NCBI GenBank assembly: GCA_021827925.1
Contig: JAKATZ010000031.1
Location: forward strand, 1-38,129
DNA length: 38,129 nucleotides
From: Microcaldota archaeon
GTDB taxonomy: Archaea > Micrarchaeota > Micrarchaeia > Micrarchaeales > CABMGC01
Direction of reading: 5' to 3'
The translations under genes were made by a program, and so were the position numbers. This document shows positions 1 to 7,377 of this stretch, piece by piece; position 1 is the stretch's first letter; each line of letters opens with the position of its first letter. A model generated the notes under the pieces. That model saw only the letters and a program-made list of their open reading frames with translations. It ran no database searches and was not told where the DNA came from.

Positions 1-104
1 CACCGCGCCTCAGGCGGATAGCAGGCCCACTGAACATTCTGCCTGTTCTGCCACGTTTTGTCAAAGGCTCTTGATGCGAATGGCTAATGCCGTTCACGGA
101 AGTA
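1..104. other. No gene recognised
   Basis: These 104 bases lie downstream of the tRNA-Ser 3' end and reach the window edge. I see no coding frame, T-run terminator or RNA gene that I can support. They may hold the end of a feature outside the window. Confidence 0.4.
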
Positions 105-227
105 CGCCAGGGTAGGGATTCGAACCCTAAAGCCCTTGCGGGCACCGGTTTGCCTGTTCGCATCATCTTGTATCAGCTCTTGAGCAAAACTCAAGACCGG
201 CGCATTACCGGATTCTGCCACCCTGGC
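105..227 (-). tRNA. tRNA-Ser(UGA) with a 39-nt intron
   Basis: Read on the minus strand, the acceptor strands GCCAGGG (227-221) and CCCTGGC (112-106) pair perfectly. The T arm is TAGGG-TTCGAAT-CCCTA, and a long variable arm (GCCC-GCAA-GGGC) makes it class II. The discriminator base is G (105), as in serine tRNAs rather than leucine. The anticodon stem is CCGGT/ACCGG and the spliced loop CUUGAGA gives anticodon UGA. The mature length would be 84 nt. The intron (151-189) follows position 37, the canonical archaeal site. Splice-site bulges AGT and CAA flank a four-pair helix (CTTG with CAGG), and an outer helix TTTGC/GCGAA completes a bulge-helix-bulge motif for the splicing endonuclease. No CCA is encoded. 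A weak TATA-like ATTAAT lies near 250-258. Confidence 0.93.
151..189 (-). other. tRNA intron (bulge-helix-bulge)
   Basis: This is the intron of the tRNA-Ser gene. The predicted cuts are after the second base of each three-base bulge: AG^T at 191-189 and CA^A at 152-150. Removing it restores a seven-base anticodon loop. It contains no open reading frame. Confidence 0.85.
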
Positions 228-282
228 ATAAGAACAAGTTCGTCTTCCTATTAATGCCCCTGTAATTATTATAGACCTTCCC

Positions 283-294
283 ATATTAAATATT
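283..294 (+). promoter_or_regulatory. TATA box of the DUF373 gene
   Basis: The AT-rich element atattaaatatt is centred at 288. At the usual archaeal spacing of about 26 bases this puts the transcript start at about 314, on the ATG at 313. This supports a leaderless message and ATG 313 over the upstream GTG at 304. Confidence 0.6.
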
Positions 295-312
295 CCTTGC
301 TGTGTGCATCTT

Positions 313-1566
313 ATGGCCGTAAGCAAACTTCGCACTAAACCTGATGAGGAACGGCTGATAGTACTAGCAATAGACATAGACAACGATCTTTACCGCAAGA
401 CTAAGATAAGCGGACCCTTGATGGGGAGGGTCCAGAACCTGAACGGGGCCACTCAGCTTGCGCTCGCCGATCCGGAAGACACTGATGCAAATGCTATGTT
501 CGAGGCAGTGAAGGTATACGATGAAATGAAGGAGAATGGATACGATGTCAATGTAGCTACGATCACCGGCTCCGAGAATGAGGGCTATACTGCTGACAGG
601 GAGGTTGCAAGGCAGCTGGAGCTTGTCATGAAGGAATACGCTCCTGATGCGTGCATATTCATAACCGACGGCGAGAGCGACAGGAGGGTATTGCCGATAA
701 TAGAGTCAAGGCTCAAGATAAACAGCACAAGGATAGTCACTGTAAAGCAGGCGGAAGGACTGGAGAACACGTACTTCACCGTGATAGAGAAGCTCAAGGA
801 GCCGCATTATGCAAGGATAATATTCGGCATACCTGCTATGCTCTTCCTTCTTTTCTCCGTAAGCTACCTCATAGGCGCAGGATGGGAACCGCCTGTTGCC
901 CTGATAGGCCTATACCTCATGCTGAAAGGCTTCGGGCTTGAGGATGCTCTCATAGAGTCCTCAAGGGGCTTCGGGTTCAGCATAGACCGCATAAGCTTCG
1001 TATTCTATATGAGCTCCATGGTCTTCCTTCTCATAAGCGTATTCATAAGCCTGTCCGATTTCAACCTTCGCACCGCAGGGATCGGCGCCGGGCATGTCCT
1101 CGCATTCGCGTACGCGATAGAGGGATTCATGCTGCTTCTGCCCATAGTCCTGCTTCTCTACCTGATAGGCCGGATACTCGATGTACGCAGCACGAGGTAC
1201 ATGTTCCGTACACTGAAATACGGGACGTACATAGGCTCATCAATAATCTTCTGGGTCCTGCTTTACTCTCTTGTCGCATGGATCATAGGCCAGATATACT
1301 TCGGGCAGTTCATATACGCCGCCCTGGCTGCGATAGCCATGGGGATAACCGTATCGTACACCACCGGATTCTTCAGGAGGCGCATGCTCAGCAAAAGAAA
1401 GATAAAGGGCAAGATGGTGCTCAACGAGCTCGGCGCCCTGATAGGAAAGGCCGCTGACATAGACGTAAAGAAAGGCAGGTTCGTGATAAACACGAGCTTC
1501 GGCAATGCCGTGAACTACAGCGTTGACAGGATAATAGAGATATCCGAGAACGTCGTAATAAAGTGA
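313..1566 (+). CDS. DUF373 family membrane protein
   Basis: This is a conserved archaeal membrane protein of unknown function (DUF373, COG2237). The N-terminal soluble part of about 160 residues carries the family signature (LAIDIDNDLYRKTKISGP, residues about 17-34) and alternating beta/alpha segments ending in CIFITDGESD. The rest holds about six hydrophobic segments, starting at IIFGIPAMLFLLFSVSYLI, and ends in a soluble tail. The 417-residue length is normal for the family. ATG 313 is preferred because a TATA box at 283-294 would give a leaderless transcript; GTG 304 is the alternative. The gene stands alone, divergent from the tRNA. The family assignment is from recognised sequence; no biochemical role is known to me. 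Confidence 0.88.
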   Translation: MAVSKLRTKPDEERLIVLAIDIDNDLYRKTKISGPLMGRVQNLNGATQLALADPEDTDANAMFEAVKVYDEMKENGYDVNVATITGSENEGYTADREVARQLELVMKEYAPDACIFITDGESDRRVLPIIESRLKINSTRIVTVKQAEGLENTYFTVIEKLKEPHYARIIFGIPAMLFLLFSVSYLIGAGWEPPVALIGLYLMLKGFGLEDALIESSRGFGFSIDRISFVFYMSSMVFLLISVFISLSDFNLRTAGIGAGHVLAFAYAIEGFMLLLPIVLLLYLIGRILDVRSTRYMFRTLKYGTYIGSSIIFWVLLYSLVAWIIGQIYFGQFIYAALAAIAMGITVSYTTGFFRRRMLSKRKIKGKMVLNELGALIGKAADIDVKKGRFVINTSFGNAVNYSVDRIIEISENVVIK

Positions 1567-1587
1567 TAAGCCAACGCGCTCTCCGGA

Positions 1588-2274
1588 TCAGCTTTTCACT
1601 ACAGTGCCGGTGTGCGCCTTGTTGTCAAGCGCAAGCTTGAGCTCCCTTATATCATCATTAACGAACCTTATCTCGATACCGGAGCGCTTCGCGAGCTTGC
1701 TTGCCACAAGATCGAACACGAAGTTAGACCTTGCAATCCTGCTGTCGTATCTCGAGGCTATCTCTATGAGCTGGTCGTGGCTTATGCTCTCCAGCTTCTT
1801 TGCGCCCTCCTCCTCCGGCGGCCTGTCGTACACGTAAGAGTTCCTGCTCACATTGAACAGCAGACTGCCTCCGACAAGCTCGCATGCAAGGACCGCTACG
1901 GCATCGGTTGTCATTCCCGGGAGCAGGCCTCCTAGCACGACTATGCTGTTGTTTCCTGTAGCCATCCTCAGCTCGTTAAGGTCAGAAACAACGTTCGGGT
2001 ACACGTCCAGATCCGAGAGAAGGTCCTTCAGCATCAGCGCGTTTATCCTTGTTATCGCGATCGCTATCTCGTCAAGCACGAGGTTGTTCTTTATGAACTG
2101 CTTGGAAGACTGCACATAGAGCTTTGTGGCATACCCTCCGCCAACAGTTATGATGAACCTGTACCTATTTTTGTATTCGTTCAGTAGGCGGTAGAGCTTC
2201 CTAGCATAGGAAACGTTGACTCCTGTCTTCTTAGATATGACACTGCCTCCCAGCGAGATGCACATTGTCTTCAT
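1588..2274 (-). CDS. pyrH: UMP kinase (archaeal type)
   Basis: This amino-acid-kinase-fold enzyme would phosphorylate UMP to UDP with ATP in pyrimidine nucleotide synthesis. It shows the N-terminal glycine loop (SLGGSVIS), the second loop TVGGGYATK, the archaeal UMPK helix ITRINALML, and the UMP/ATP segment GGLLPGMTTDAVA. The usual VDGVY(T/D)xDP motif is degenerate here (SRNSYVYDRPP). Length is 228 residues, close to the family's roughly 225. ATG 2274 is chosen over in-frame TTG 2286 because the TATA box at 2304-2314 places the transcript start near 2283. It lies downstream of the carbamoyltransferase gene on the same strand, 51 bases away and with its own promoter. Carbamate kinase was considered, but the short length and PGMTTDAVA favour UMPK. 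Confidence 0.87.
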   Translation of the reverse strand: MKTMCISLGGSVISKKTGVNVSYARKLYRLLNEYKNRYRFIITVGGGYATKLYVQSSKQFIKNNLVLDEIAIAITRINALMLKDLLSDLDVYPNVVSDLNELRMATGNNSIVVLGGLLPGMTTDAVAVLACELVGGSLLFNVSRNSYVYDRPPEEEGAKKLESISHDQLIEIASRYDSRIARSNFVFDLVASKLAKRSGIEIRFVNDDIRELKLALDNKAHTGTVVKS

Positions 2275-2303
2275 CAGAAAGACCAATTATTAGGGTTAGA
2301 GAA

Positions 2304-2314
2304 TATCTATATAG
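2304..2314 (-). promoter_or_regulatory. TATA box of the UMP kinase gene
   Basis: The minus-strand sequence CTATATAGATA lies 30-40 bases upstream of ATG 2274. It sits in the short gap after the carbamoyltransferase stop side, so pyrH can be transcribed separately. Confidence 0.55.
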
Positions 2315-2325
2315 GTTCTCAATGA

Positions 2326-3213
2326 TCAGCCCAGGAAACCGAGCAGAGCCTCCTCTATCAGCATCTTGTTTCCCGCCTGTTTCCAGACAACGCTGCGCTG
2401 GCCGTCAAGAACCTCTGAAGTTATCTCCTCCCCCCTATGCGCAGGCAGGCAGTGCATCACTATGGCATCTTTCTTCGCGTAGCCCACGGCTCTCGAGTCA
2501 AGCCTGTAATGCCTGAACAGCCGCCTCCTTTTTGCCGCTTCCTTTTCCATGCCCATGCTTACGAATGTGTCTGTGTATATCACATCTGCTCCGTCAAGCC
2601 CCTTGGCTACGCTGTCGTATATCTCAACGCTTCCCTGTCTCCTTGCCATCGCCACATACTCTGCGTTAGGCCTGAAGTTTTTCGGCCCCACAAGCCTGAT
2701 ATCCGATCCGAGCTTCGTTGCCGCGAGCATAAGCGAGTTTGCGGTGTTTGTGGCAATATCCCCTATGAATGCGATCCTGAGCCCTTCACACGTTCCCTTA
2801 ACCTCCTTCATGGTGTACATGTCCGCAAGCGCCTGCGTGGGGTGTTCGAGGTCGGTAAGCGCGTTTATAACGGGTATGTGCGAGAACGAAGCCATTTCCT
2901 CAAGGTCTACATGCCTGTAAAGCCTTGCCGCTACGAAATCCACGTAAAGGCTTAGTATCCTCGCAGTGTCTCCTGGACTCTCCCCTCGGGAGAACTGTGA
3001 GGTGCTCGCATCTATGTATATCGAATGCCCTCCCAGCCTTATCATCGCAGATTCGAAAGACACCCTTGTCCGCGTAGAGGGCTTCTGGAAAAATAGGGCA
3101 AGCGTGCCTTCCACATTCCCGATGGATGCTCCGCGCCTCGCCTTGTCTGCCAACGAGAATATTTTTCTTATATCCCCGACCGATAAATCGTTAACGCTCA
3201 AAAAGTGGCGCAT
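2326..3213 (-). CDS. argF: Ornithine carbamoyltransferase
   Basis: The enzyme transfers the carbamoyl group of carbamoyl phosphate to ornithine, giving citrulline. The phosphate loop is FQKPSTRTRVSFE (about residues 42-54). DLEHPTQALADMYT matches the carbamoyl phosphate HPxQ site. TDTFVSMG is the ornithine-binding SMG loop. HCLPAHRGEEI is the OTC form of the catalytic Cys loop and argues against aspartate carbamoyltransferase, which has HPLPR. HPTQ replaces the commoner HPCQ. Length is 295 residues, slightly short for the family. The start ATGCGCCAC follows the stop of the preceding gene by only 7 bases, so it is probably cotranscribed with the eS8 gene and the unknown gene. No other arginine gene is visible in the window. 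Confidence 0.88.
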   Translation of the reverse strand: MRHFLSVNDLSVGDIRKIFSLADKARRGASIGNVEGTLALFFQKPSTRTRVSFESAMIRLGGHSIYIDASTSQFSRGESPGDTARILSLYVDFVAARLYRHVDLEEMASFSHIPVINALTDLEHPTQALADMYTMKEVKGTCEGLRIAFIGDIATNTANSLMLAATKLGSDIRLVGPKNFRPNAEYVAMARRQGSVEIYDSVAKGLDGADVIYTDTFVSMGMEKEAAKRRRLFRHYRLDSRAVGYAKKDAIVMHCLPAHRGEEITSEVLDGQRSVVWKQAGNKMLIEEALLGFLG

Positions 3214-3220
3214 CGATCCC

Positions 3221-3619
3221 CTACCCGAATATCATGCCTAAGCCCTGCTCGCTCTCTGATATCTCAGTCTCGATCTCGGCTATTACCTTCTCCTCATCCT
3301 CCTGCGGCGCCCTCGATATACCTTCGATGCTCTTCCTGAGCTTCGCATCAGCCTTCTCGAGAAAGGCGTCGTTTGCGTTTATGTAAAGATAGACCTTACC
3401 CCTGTCAAGCCCGGCAGCTATGCCGTCCCTAAGCTGGTAATCCTGCCGCGCGAAGATGACGTTTGCCTCTTCATCGCCCTTGAGCTTTGCAATCTGTTCC
3501 TCGTTAAGGCTCTTGTCAAGATAAGGATCGTACTCGAGAATGCGCTTCAGCTCTGCCGCATGGGACGAATCGCAGATGTAAACCCTTTGAGGTACGGAAT
3601 CACCCTGCAAGCCTTGCAT
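3221..3619 (-). CDS. Conserved hypothetical protein downstream of eS8
   Basis: I do not recognise a named family. The 132-residue soluble protein has a beta/alpha N-terminal half (RVYICDSS, then YDPYLDKSLNEEQIAKLKGD), a central FARQDYQLRDG, then KVYLYINANDAFLEKA, a charged helix rich in Glu, and a short hydrophobic tail ending GLGMIFG. Its ATG overlaps the end of the eS8 gene by 20 bases and the carbamoyltransferase starts 7 bases after its stop, so it is translated from the same message. Linkage to a ribosomal protein gene suggests a housekeeping role, but that is inference only. Confidence 0.75.
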   Translation of the reverse strand: MQGLQGDSVPQRVYICDSSHAAELKRILEYDPYLDKSLNEEQIAKLKGDEEANVIFARQDYQLRDGIAAGLDRGKVYLYINANDAFLEKADAKLRKSIEGISRAPQEDEEKVIAEIETEISESEQGLGMIFG

Positions 3620-3995
3620 TTATGCTGCCTTCCCTGCCTGGCCTGTTGGTTATTACTGCTTTTCCCAGTTCTGTGTCTATCACTGCTCCCTTCGTCATGA
3701 TCTTAAGCCTTGCGAAGTTCCTGTTGTCACCGGATTCAAGTATTGTTTTTATCTTCGCCTTCCTGTATCCTTCTTTTGTGAGAAGGTTCGCGTACGCAGC
3801 GTACTTAAGCCTATTCTTCTCCAAGCCTCCCCTTCCTCTGCCCTTGTTTATGCTGTTCTCATCGCCAAGCCTGGTGCTCGAGAAGTAGCCTCCCATCTCG
3901 CTCCTCCTCTTGTCCCTAACCTTCTTCTTCACTTTTCCATTTCCTGCTAGCTTCCTGTCAGACTTTCCGTGCAGCTGGGATCCAAACTGGCTCAT
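3600..3995 (-). CDS. rps8e: 30S ribosomal protein eS8
   Basis: This is the archaeal/eukaryotic-type small-subunit protein S8e. Typical features are the basic N-terminal half (KVKKKVRDKRRSEMGGYFSS), RGRGGLEKNRLKYAAYANLL, and the conserved C-terminal block NFARLKIMTKGAVIDTELGK followed by a variant VITNRPGREGSINARL (usually VTSRPGQDGVVNAVL). Length is 131 residues, normal for archaea. The start MSQFGSQLHGKSDRK aligns with the family N-terminus; a nearby ATG at 3999 is out of frame. A TATA-like TGTATATGTAAAG (4021-4033) lies about 30 bases upstream. It appears to lead a minus-strand operon with the unknown gene and argF. Confidence 0.93.
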   Translation of the reverse strand: MSQFGSQLHGKSDRKLAGNGKVKKKVRDKRRSEMGGYFSSTRLGDENSINKGRGRGGLEKNRLKYAAYANLLTKEGYRKAKIKTILESGDNRNFARLKIMTKGAVIDTELGKAVITNRPGREGSINARLAG

Positions 3996-4021
3996 TCATA
4001 TCAACCATTAAGTAATAAGGC

Positions 4022-4060
4022 TTTACATATACATTATAATGAGAAGGAATAAAAGAATAT
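4022..4060. promoter_or_regulatory. Divergent promoters, eS8 and Cgi121
   Basis: There are two AT-rich elements. One, tttacatataca at 4022-4033, is read on the minus strand for eS8. The other, aataaaagaatat at about 4048-4060, is read on the plus strand, and its position predicts a leaderless start at ATG 4073. Confidence 0.5.
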
Positions 4061-4072
4061 CTGAGTGCAAGC

Positions 4073-4510
4073 ATGGAAGAGTTTCTTAAGCTTGGACGGC
4101 CCGCGGCCTTCCTGGTGAGCTCGGCGTCCGGGTTGGATACCCTCCTTGCAGAATCGAAAAGGCTCTCCTCGCGGAAGAGGTTCATCCTTCTTCTAAGGGA
4201 CGATGCACGTCTCACGGTGCGTCTTCTTCCTGCCCTGCTGGACGCCGGCATGAGATCGGCCGAGAACTGCATGAAGTCCGGATCCATGCAAATGGAGATC
4301 CTGCTGATGCTCTCGGGCACCACCAACATAGGGAAGGCAATACGCGACAACGGCGCCATAGGCAGCACGCGCTTCATGGTCTTTGCAAGCGATTCGCGCA
4401 CAATGGCCGAATTCCTTCGCAGGACAGCCTCGCGCATAGAGATGCGGCATCATCTCTCCTTCGATACAAAAGCAGCAGCCGAGCTCGCCGCGGCTTCCAT
4501 CTCCGAATAG
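4073..4510 (+). CDS. cgi121: KEOPS complex subunit Cgi121
   Basis: This is the probable Cgi121 subunit of KEOPS, which makes the N6-threonylcarbamoyl group on A37 of tRNAs that read ANN codons. In other archaea Cgi121 binds Bud32 and recruits the tRNA 3' end. The diagnostic stretch is the SMQMEILLMLSGTTNIGKAI block near residue 66, where family members have a helix ending in ExLLYxSGxRQIxxAI followed by a conserved Gly. Length is 145 residues, as expected. No other KEOPS gene is in the window. The tail is Ala-rich (AAAELAAASISE). Assignment rests on recognised motif pattern and length; the protein is divergent, so a profile search would settle it. Confidence 0.72.
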   Translation: MEEFLKLGRPAAFLVSSASGLDTLLAESKRLSSRKRFILLLRDDARLTVRLLPALLDAGMRSAENCMKSGSMQMEILLMLSGTTNIGKAIRDNGAIGSTRFMVFASDSRTMAEFLRRTASRIEMRHHLSFDTKAAAELAAASISE

Positions 4511-4515
4511 ACGCG

Positions 4516-5433
4516 TCATCGCATGAGCAGAAGCGTCAGTGCGTAGCTGCTTGCAAGGCCCGCGGCAACAGTGAAGAGCCATACCGATGCCATTGTGAAT
4601 GCGGGTTTCTTTAGGAGAAGCCTCGCCTTGTAACTGGCCCCGGATCCGTAAAGTCCCGCCGTGAATGTCTGCGTGTTAGATATAGGTATGCTGAGCAGCG
4701 TTGCGGCCTCCACTATGATGACAGAGACTGCCTGCGAGACGAGCGCATTTGCATATCTCAGCGGCATTATCTCCTCCCCTACCCTCTTCAGTTCTCCCCT
4801 GCTCAGCGCGAGGCTTCCTACGGCTATGGCGGCTATGATGGCCAATGGCGAGTACGCCCCCTCCGGCACAGATGCGTATACCATGCCTATGGTGTTTGCC
4901 CCGAGAGTGAACGCGGCAAGAAAGGAGAATGCAATGAGCAGCAGCCTGATCGCTTCAAGCGATTTCCATATCCTCCTTCTGTACAGCGCCTTTCTCAGCG
5001 CGCCCAGAGCGAAGAATGCCATTGCGAATGCAGCAGCCATGCCTGCTATCCAGAAGGCGGCTATCTCCAGTGCAAATCCCATGTCCGGCGCCCCGCCGAT
5101 GGCAATGCCCATGCCCACAACAGCCGAAGTGAATATTAGCGAGAGGGATTGCGGCACCCTAAGCCTATGGGCGAGTATAAAAAGCACCGCGGAGATGCCA
5201 AGCGGCACTGCGAGAAGACCGGGCGCTGAAGAAGGTATTATCTGGTGCATGCCGTAAGCGAGGAAGTTTCTCTGTGCAGCGAATCCTGCAGAGTAGCCAA
5301 GCACTGCGATGGCTATCCCTGCCTTCCTGCTTACCATCCTGCTCGATATCAGGGCGCCGCAGCATACTGGCAGATTGTTTCCAGACACCAATGCAACCAG
5401 AAGAAAGGCCAGCGCGTTTTCAAGCAACGGCAC
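4516..5433 (-). CDS. pit: PiT family inorganic phosphate transporter
   Basis: This is a cation-coupled phosphate permease of the PHO4/PiT family in the cytoplasmic membrane. Two inverted-repeat signatures are visible: VSGNNLPVCCGALISSRMVS near residues 16-35 (the GNNL variant of GANDVAN) and the second-half LGANTIGMVYA. The PiT motif SIPISNTQTFTAGLYGSGA is near residues 247-265. About nine or ten membrane spans fill the 305 residues, short for the family. The start is GTG 5433, which fits a leaderless transcript from the TATA element at 5460-5468. The likely DUF47 partner is at 7378-8013 on the same strand, separated by two plus-strand prepilin genes. Confidence 0.85.
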   Translation of the reverse strand: MPLLENALAFLLVALVSGNNLPVCCGALISSRMVSRKAGIAIAVLGYSAGFAAQRNFLAYGMHQIIPSSAPGLLAVPLGISAVLFILAHRLRVPQSLSLIFTSAVVGMGIAIGGAPDMGFALEIAAFWIAGMAAAFAMAFFALGALRKALYRRRIWKSLEAIRLLLIAFSFLAAFTLGANTIGMVYASVPEGAYSPLAIIAAIAVGSLALSRGELKRVGEEIMPLRYANALVSQAVSVIIVEAATLLSIPISNTQTFTAGLYGSGASYKARLLLKKPAFTMASVWLFTVAAGLASSYALTLLLMR

Positions 5434-5459
5434 TAAATCTAAGAGAAGATGACAGCTAA

Positions 5460-5468
5460 CTATTTAAG
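5460..5468. promoter_or_regulatory. Bidirectional TATA element ctatttaag
   Basis: This near-palindromic element reads CTATTTAAG on plus and CTTAAATAG on minus. Its centre (5464) is about 26 bases from position 5438, just before the PiT GTG on minus, and from 5490, just before ATG 5500 on plus. One element could therefore drive both genes. Confidence 0.55.
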
Positions 5469-5499
5469 CATGCTTTCCGCCATTCTTACCGGCAAGCTC

Positions 5500-6402
5500 A
5501 TGACAAAGGGATCCGCAGCCATTCGTAGGCGTGCACAGAGTGCAATGGAGTTCCTGACCACTTACGGCTGGGCGATACTCCTTATAGCTCTGGCTCTGAC
5601 AGGTATAGCCTACTACGCATCGATAAACTTCTGGCTGCTAGGTCCGCGTGCACTCCCAGGCTCGTGCTTAGTATCAAGGCCTGACGGCCCAGGAAGCCTG
5701 AACAATATAAACTTTCAGGGAGTGTGCAACGGCGATATACCCTCCCTGGTTCCTGTGTTCACCGGCAAGAACTACATAGAAACAACGCCTTACCTGTTCA
5801 ACCTCAACAACGCCCAGATCACCATCGAGGCGTGGTTCAACATGTACGGCGGCGGAGGCACTGTAAAAAAGAGCACAGGCGCAGAGTATCTAATATCAAC
5901 TCCGATACCAGGCAACGGCGCGTTCATATGGATCGATACAAATGGCTATGTTCATTTCGGATTCGATCAGAACGGCGAAGCTACTTCGGGCAACGCGATA
6001 ACTCCTGGAAAATGGTACCAGGTGGTGGTCACTTACGACGGATCCAATCTGTACATGTACCTGAATGGCCGGCAGGAGGCGTACTCTGAGGTGAACAGGA
6101 ACCTGCCTCCAATGAACTCACTATACATAGGAACATTCGGGAAGGTTGGCAGCGGGAGCATGCAGGGATACTTCAACGGCTCCATCTCAAACGTGCAGCT
6201 GTACAACGCTTCTCTTGGCTACAATGCAGTACAGCAGTCTTACAGGGAAGGAATCGGAGGGACGCCTGTAGACCTGCAGCATCTCGTGGTCTGGTATCCG
6301 CTCAACGGCAACCTCAACGATTACTCCGGTAACGGCAACAACGCAACCTCCGGATCCTTCTATTATACTAGCTCCTGGACCGGCGGGTATGCGGTTCCAT
6401 AA
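5500..6402 (+). CDS. Prepilin-signal LamG-like surface protein, copy A
   Basis: This is an exported, probably pilin-like surface protein. Basic residues (AIRRRA) precede QSAMEFLTTYGWAILLIAL, a class III signal in which an archaeal prepilin peptidase would cleave before Gln and leave the hydrophobic helix for assembly. A Cys-containing linker follows (PGSCLVSRPDGPG, then FQGVCNGDIP). A concanavalin/LamG-type beta sandwich then begins at ITIEAWFNMYGGG, with WYQVVVTYDGSNLYMYLNG and GSISNVQLYNASL. The end is a conserved WYPLNGNLNDYSGNGN motif. Length is 300 residues. ATG 5500 is chosen because of the TATA element at 5460-5468; ATG 5449 and 5470 are in frame but lie at or before that element. It is a paralogue of the next gene. 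Confidence 0.82.
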   Translation: MTKGSAAIRRRAQSAMEFLTTYGWAILLIALALTGIAYYASINFWLLGPRALPGSCLVSRPDGPGSLNNINFQGVCNGDIPSLVPVFTGKNYIETTPYLFNLNNAQITIEAWFNMYGGGGTVKKSTGAEYLISTPIPGNGAFIWIDTNGYVHFGFDQNGEATSGNAITPGKWYQVVVTYDGSNLYMYLNGRQEAYSEVNRNLPPMNSLYIGTFGKVGSGSMQGYFNGSISNVQLYNASLGYNAVQQSYREGIGGTPVDLQHLVVWYPLNGNLNDYSGNGNNATSGSFYYTSSWTGGYAVP

Positions 6403-6403
6403 A

Positions 6404-6413
6404 CTTTTTAAAG
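6404..6413 (+). promoter_or_regulatory. TATA box of LamG prepilin copy B
   Basis: The element ctttttaaag is centred at about 6408, immediately after the stop of copy A. The predicted transcript start near 6434 meets ATG 6436, implying that each copy has its own promoter. Confidence 0.6.
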
Positions 6414-6435
6414 GTTGCTGCATACTCTGATAAGC

Positions 6436-7365
6436 ATGCACCGTATCTTCATCAAGGGAAAAATGCGCCTGCAGTCGGCGATGGAGTACCTCCTGACCTA
6501 CGGCTGGGCCATACTCGTCGTATCCGTGGTATTGGGTGCGTTGTTCTCCCTCGGGGTTTTCAACCCGAACACGTTTTCACCCCGTGCGCATGCAGGATCA
6601 TGCCAGGTCTACAGGCCTTTCGGGCCAGGCACCTCTGTCGATATCAACCTGCAGGGGGTGTGCACGGACGAGCTTCCATTGTTCGTTGCGCATTTCAACG
6701 GCAACAGCGGCTACGTCAGCGTACCTTCCTCGCCATCTTTATCTCCTGCGTCGTTCGCGATAAACGCATGGATAAGGTGGGACGGCGCACGCTATTCCTC
6801 CTCATCAGCAGAGGACTGGGCAGCGATAATATCAAAAGGATACTACGACAGCGGAACCTACGCTGTGCTGCTCCACAGGGCGGCAGGAGCCACTGACACA
6901 ACGGTAAACCTGTACATCAACGATCAGTTGGCCGATTCGTGGGTAAATTCCGTCCTTGATACAAACTGGCACATGCTTACTGTAACGTATGACGGAAGCA
7001 CCGCCAGCATATATCTTGACGGAGCAAACGAATCACACTCAGGCTTCATTCTGATGCAGGCATCGCCTCCGCAGCAGGTAGCGCCAGGCCCATACCCTCT
7101 CGCGATAGGCAGCCAGGCGTACGGATCATCGTACTTCTGGGGAGGCGAGATCTCAAACGTGCAGCTGTACAACGCTACGATGGACCCTGAAACGATCAAT
7201 TCCCTATACTCCGAAGGGATAGGTGGTGTGCCAATTCTCCTGCAGAATCTCGTAGGATGGTGGCCCCTCAACGGTGACACAATGGATTATTCTGGAAATG
7301 GGAACACCGGCGCCGCATCAAACCTGCTGTACACAAGCTCCTGGACCAGCGGCTACTCTGGCTAG
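6436..7365 (+). CDS. Prepilin-signal LamG-like surface protein, copy B
   Basis: This paralogue of the preceding gene has the same layout. A short basic leader (MHRIFIKGKMRL) precedes QSAMEYLLTYGWAILVVSVV, the archaeal class III prepilin signal. Two cysteines follow in AGSCQVYRPFGPG and LQGVCTDELP. The LamG-like sandwich has FAINAWIRWDGARY, WHMLTVTYDGSTASIYLDG and GGEISNVQLYNATM, and the closing motif is WWPLNGDTMDYSGNGN with TSSWTSGY. Length is 309 residues. ATG 6436 is supported by the TATA box at 6404-6413; an upstream TTG at 6415 falls inside the promoter. LamG folds often bind glycans, so cell-surface adhesion is a reasonable inference but not shown. Confidence 0.82.
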   Translation: MHRIFIKGKMRLQSAMEYLLTYGWAILVVSVVLGALFSLGVFNPNTFSPRAHAGSCQVYRPFGPGTSVDINLQGVCTDELPLFVAHFNGNSGYVSVPSSPSLSPASFAINAWIRWDGARYSSSSAEDWAAIISKGYYDSGTYAVLLHRAAGATDTTVNLYINDQLADSWVNSVLDTNWHMLTVTYDGSTASIYLDGANESHSGFILMQASPPQQVAPGPYPLAIGSQAYGSSYFWGGEISNVQLYNATMDPETINSLYSEGIGGVPILLQNLVGWWPLNGDTMDYSGNGNTGAASNLLYTSSWTSGYSG

Positions 7366-7377
7366 CGGGGTTTACAA

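Noticed and set aside
105-227. Reading the tRNA with anticodon UUU (Lys) using a CTTGA/TCAAG stem
   Set aside because: That stem would leave no proper 3' half. The class II variable arm, G discriminator and bulge-helix-bulge all support tRNA-Ser with an intron.
84-383. Minus-strand 99-codon open frame at the left end
   Set aside because: It runs through the tRNA-Ser gene and the promoter of the DUF373 gene.
1588-2274. Carbamate kinase, given the neighbouring carbamoyltransferase
   Set aside because: The protein is too short, and ITRINA and PGMTTDAVA are UMP kinase features.
2326-3213. Aspartate carbamoyltransferase (PyrB)
   Set aside because: The HCLPAHRGEEI and SMG motifs are specific to ornithine carbamoyltransferase; PyrB would show HPLPR.
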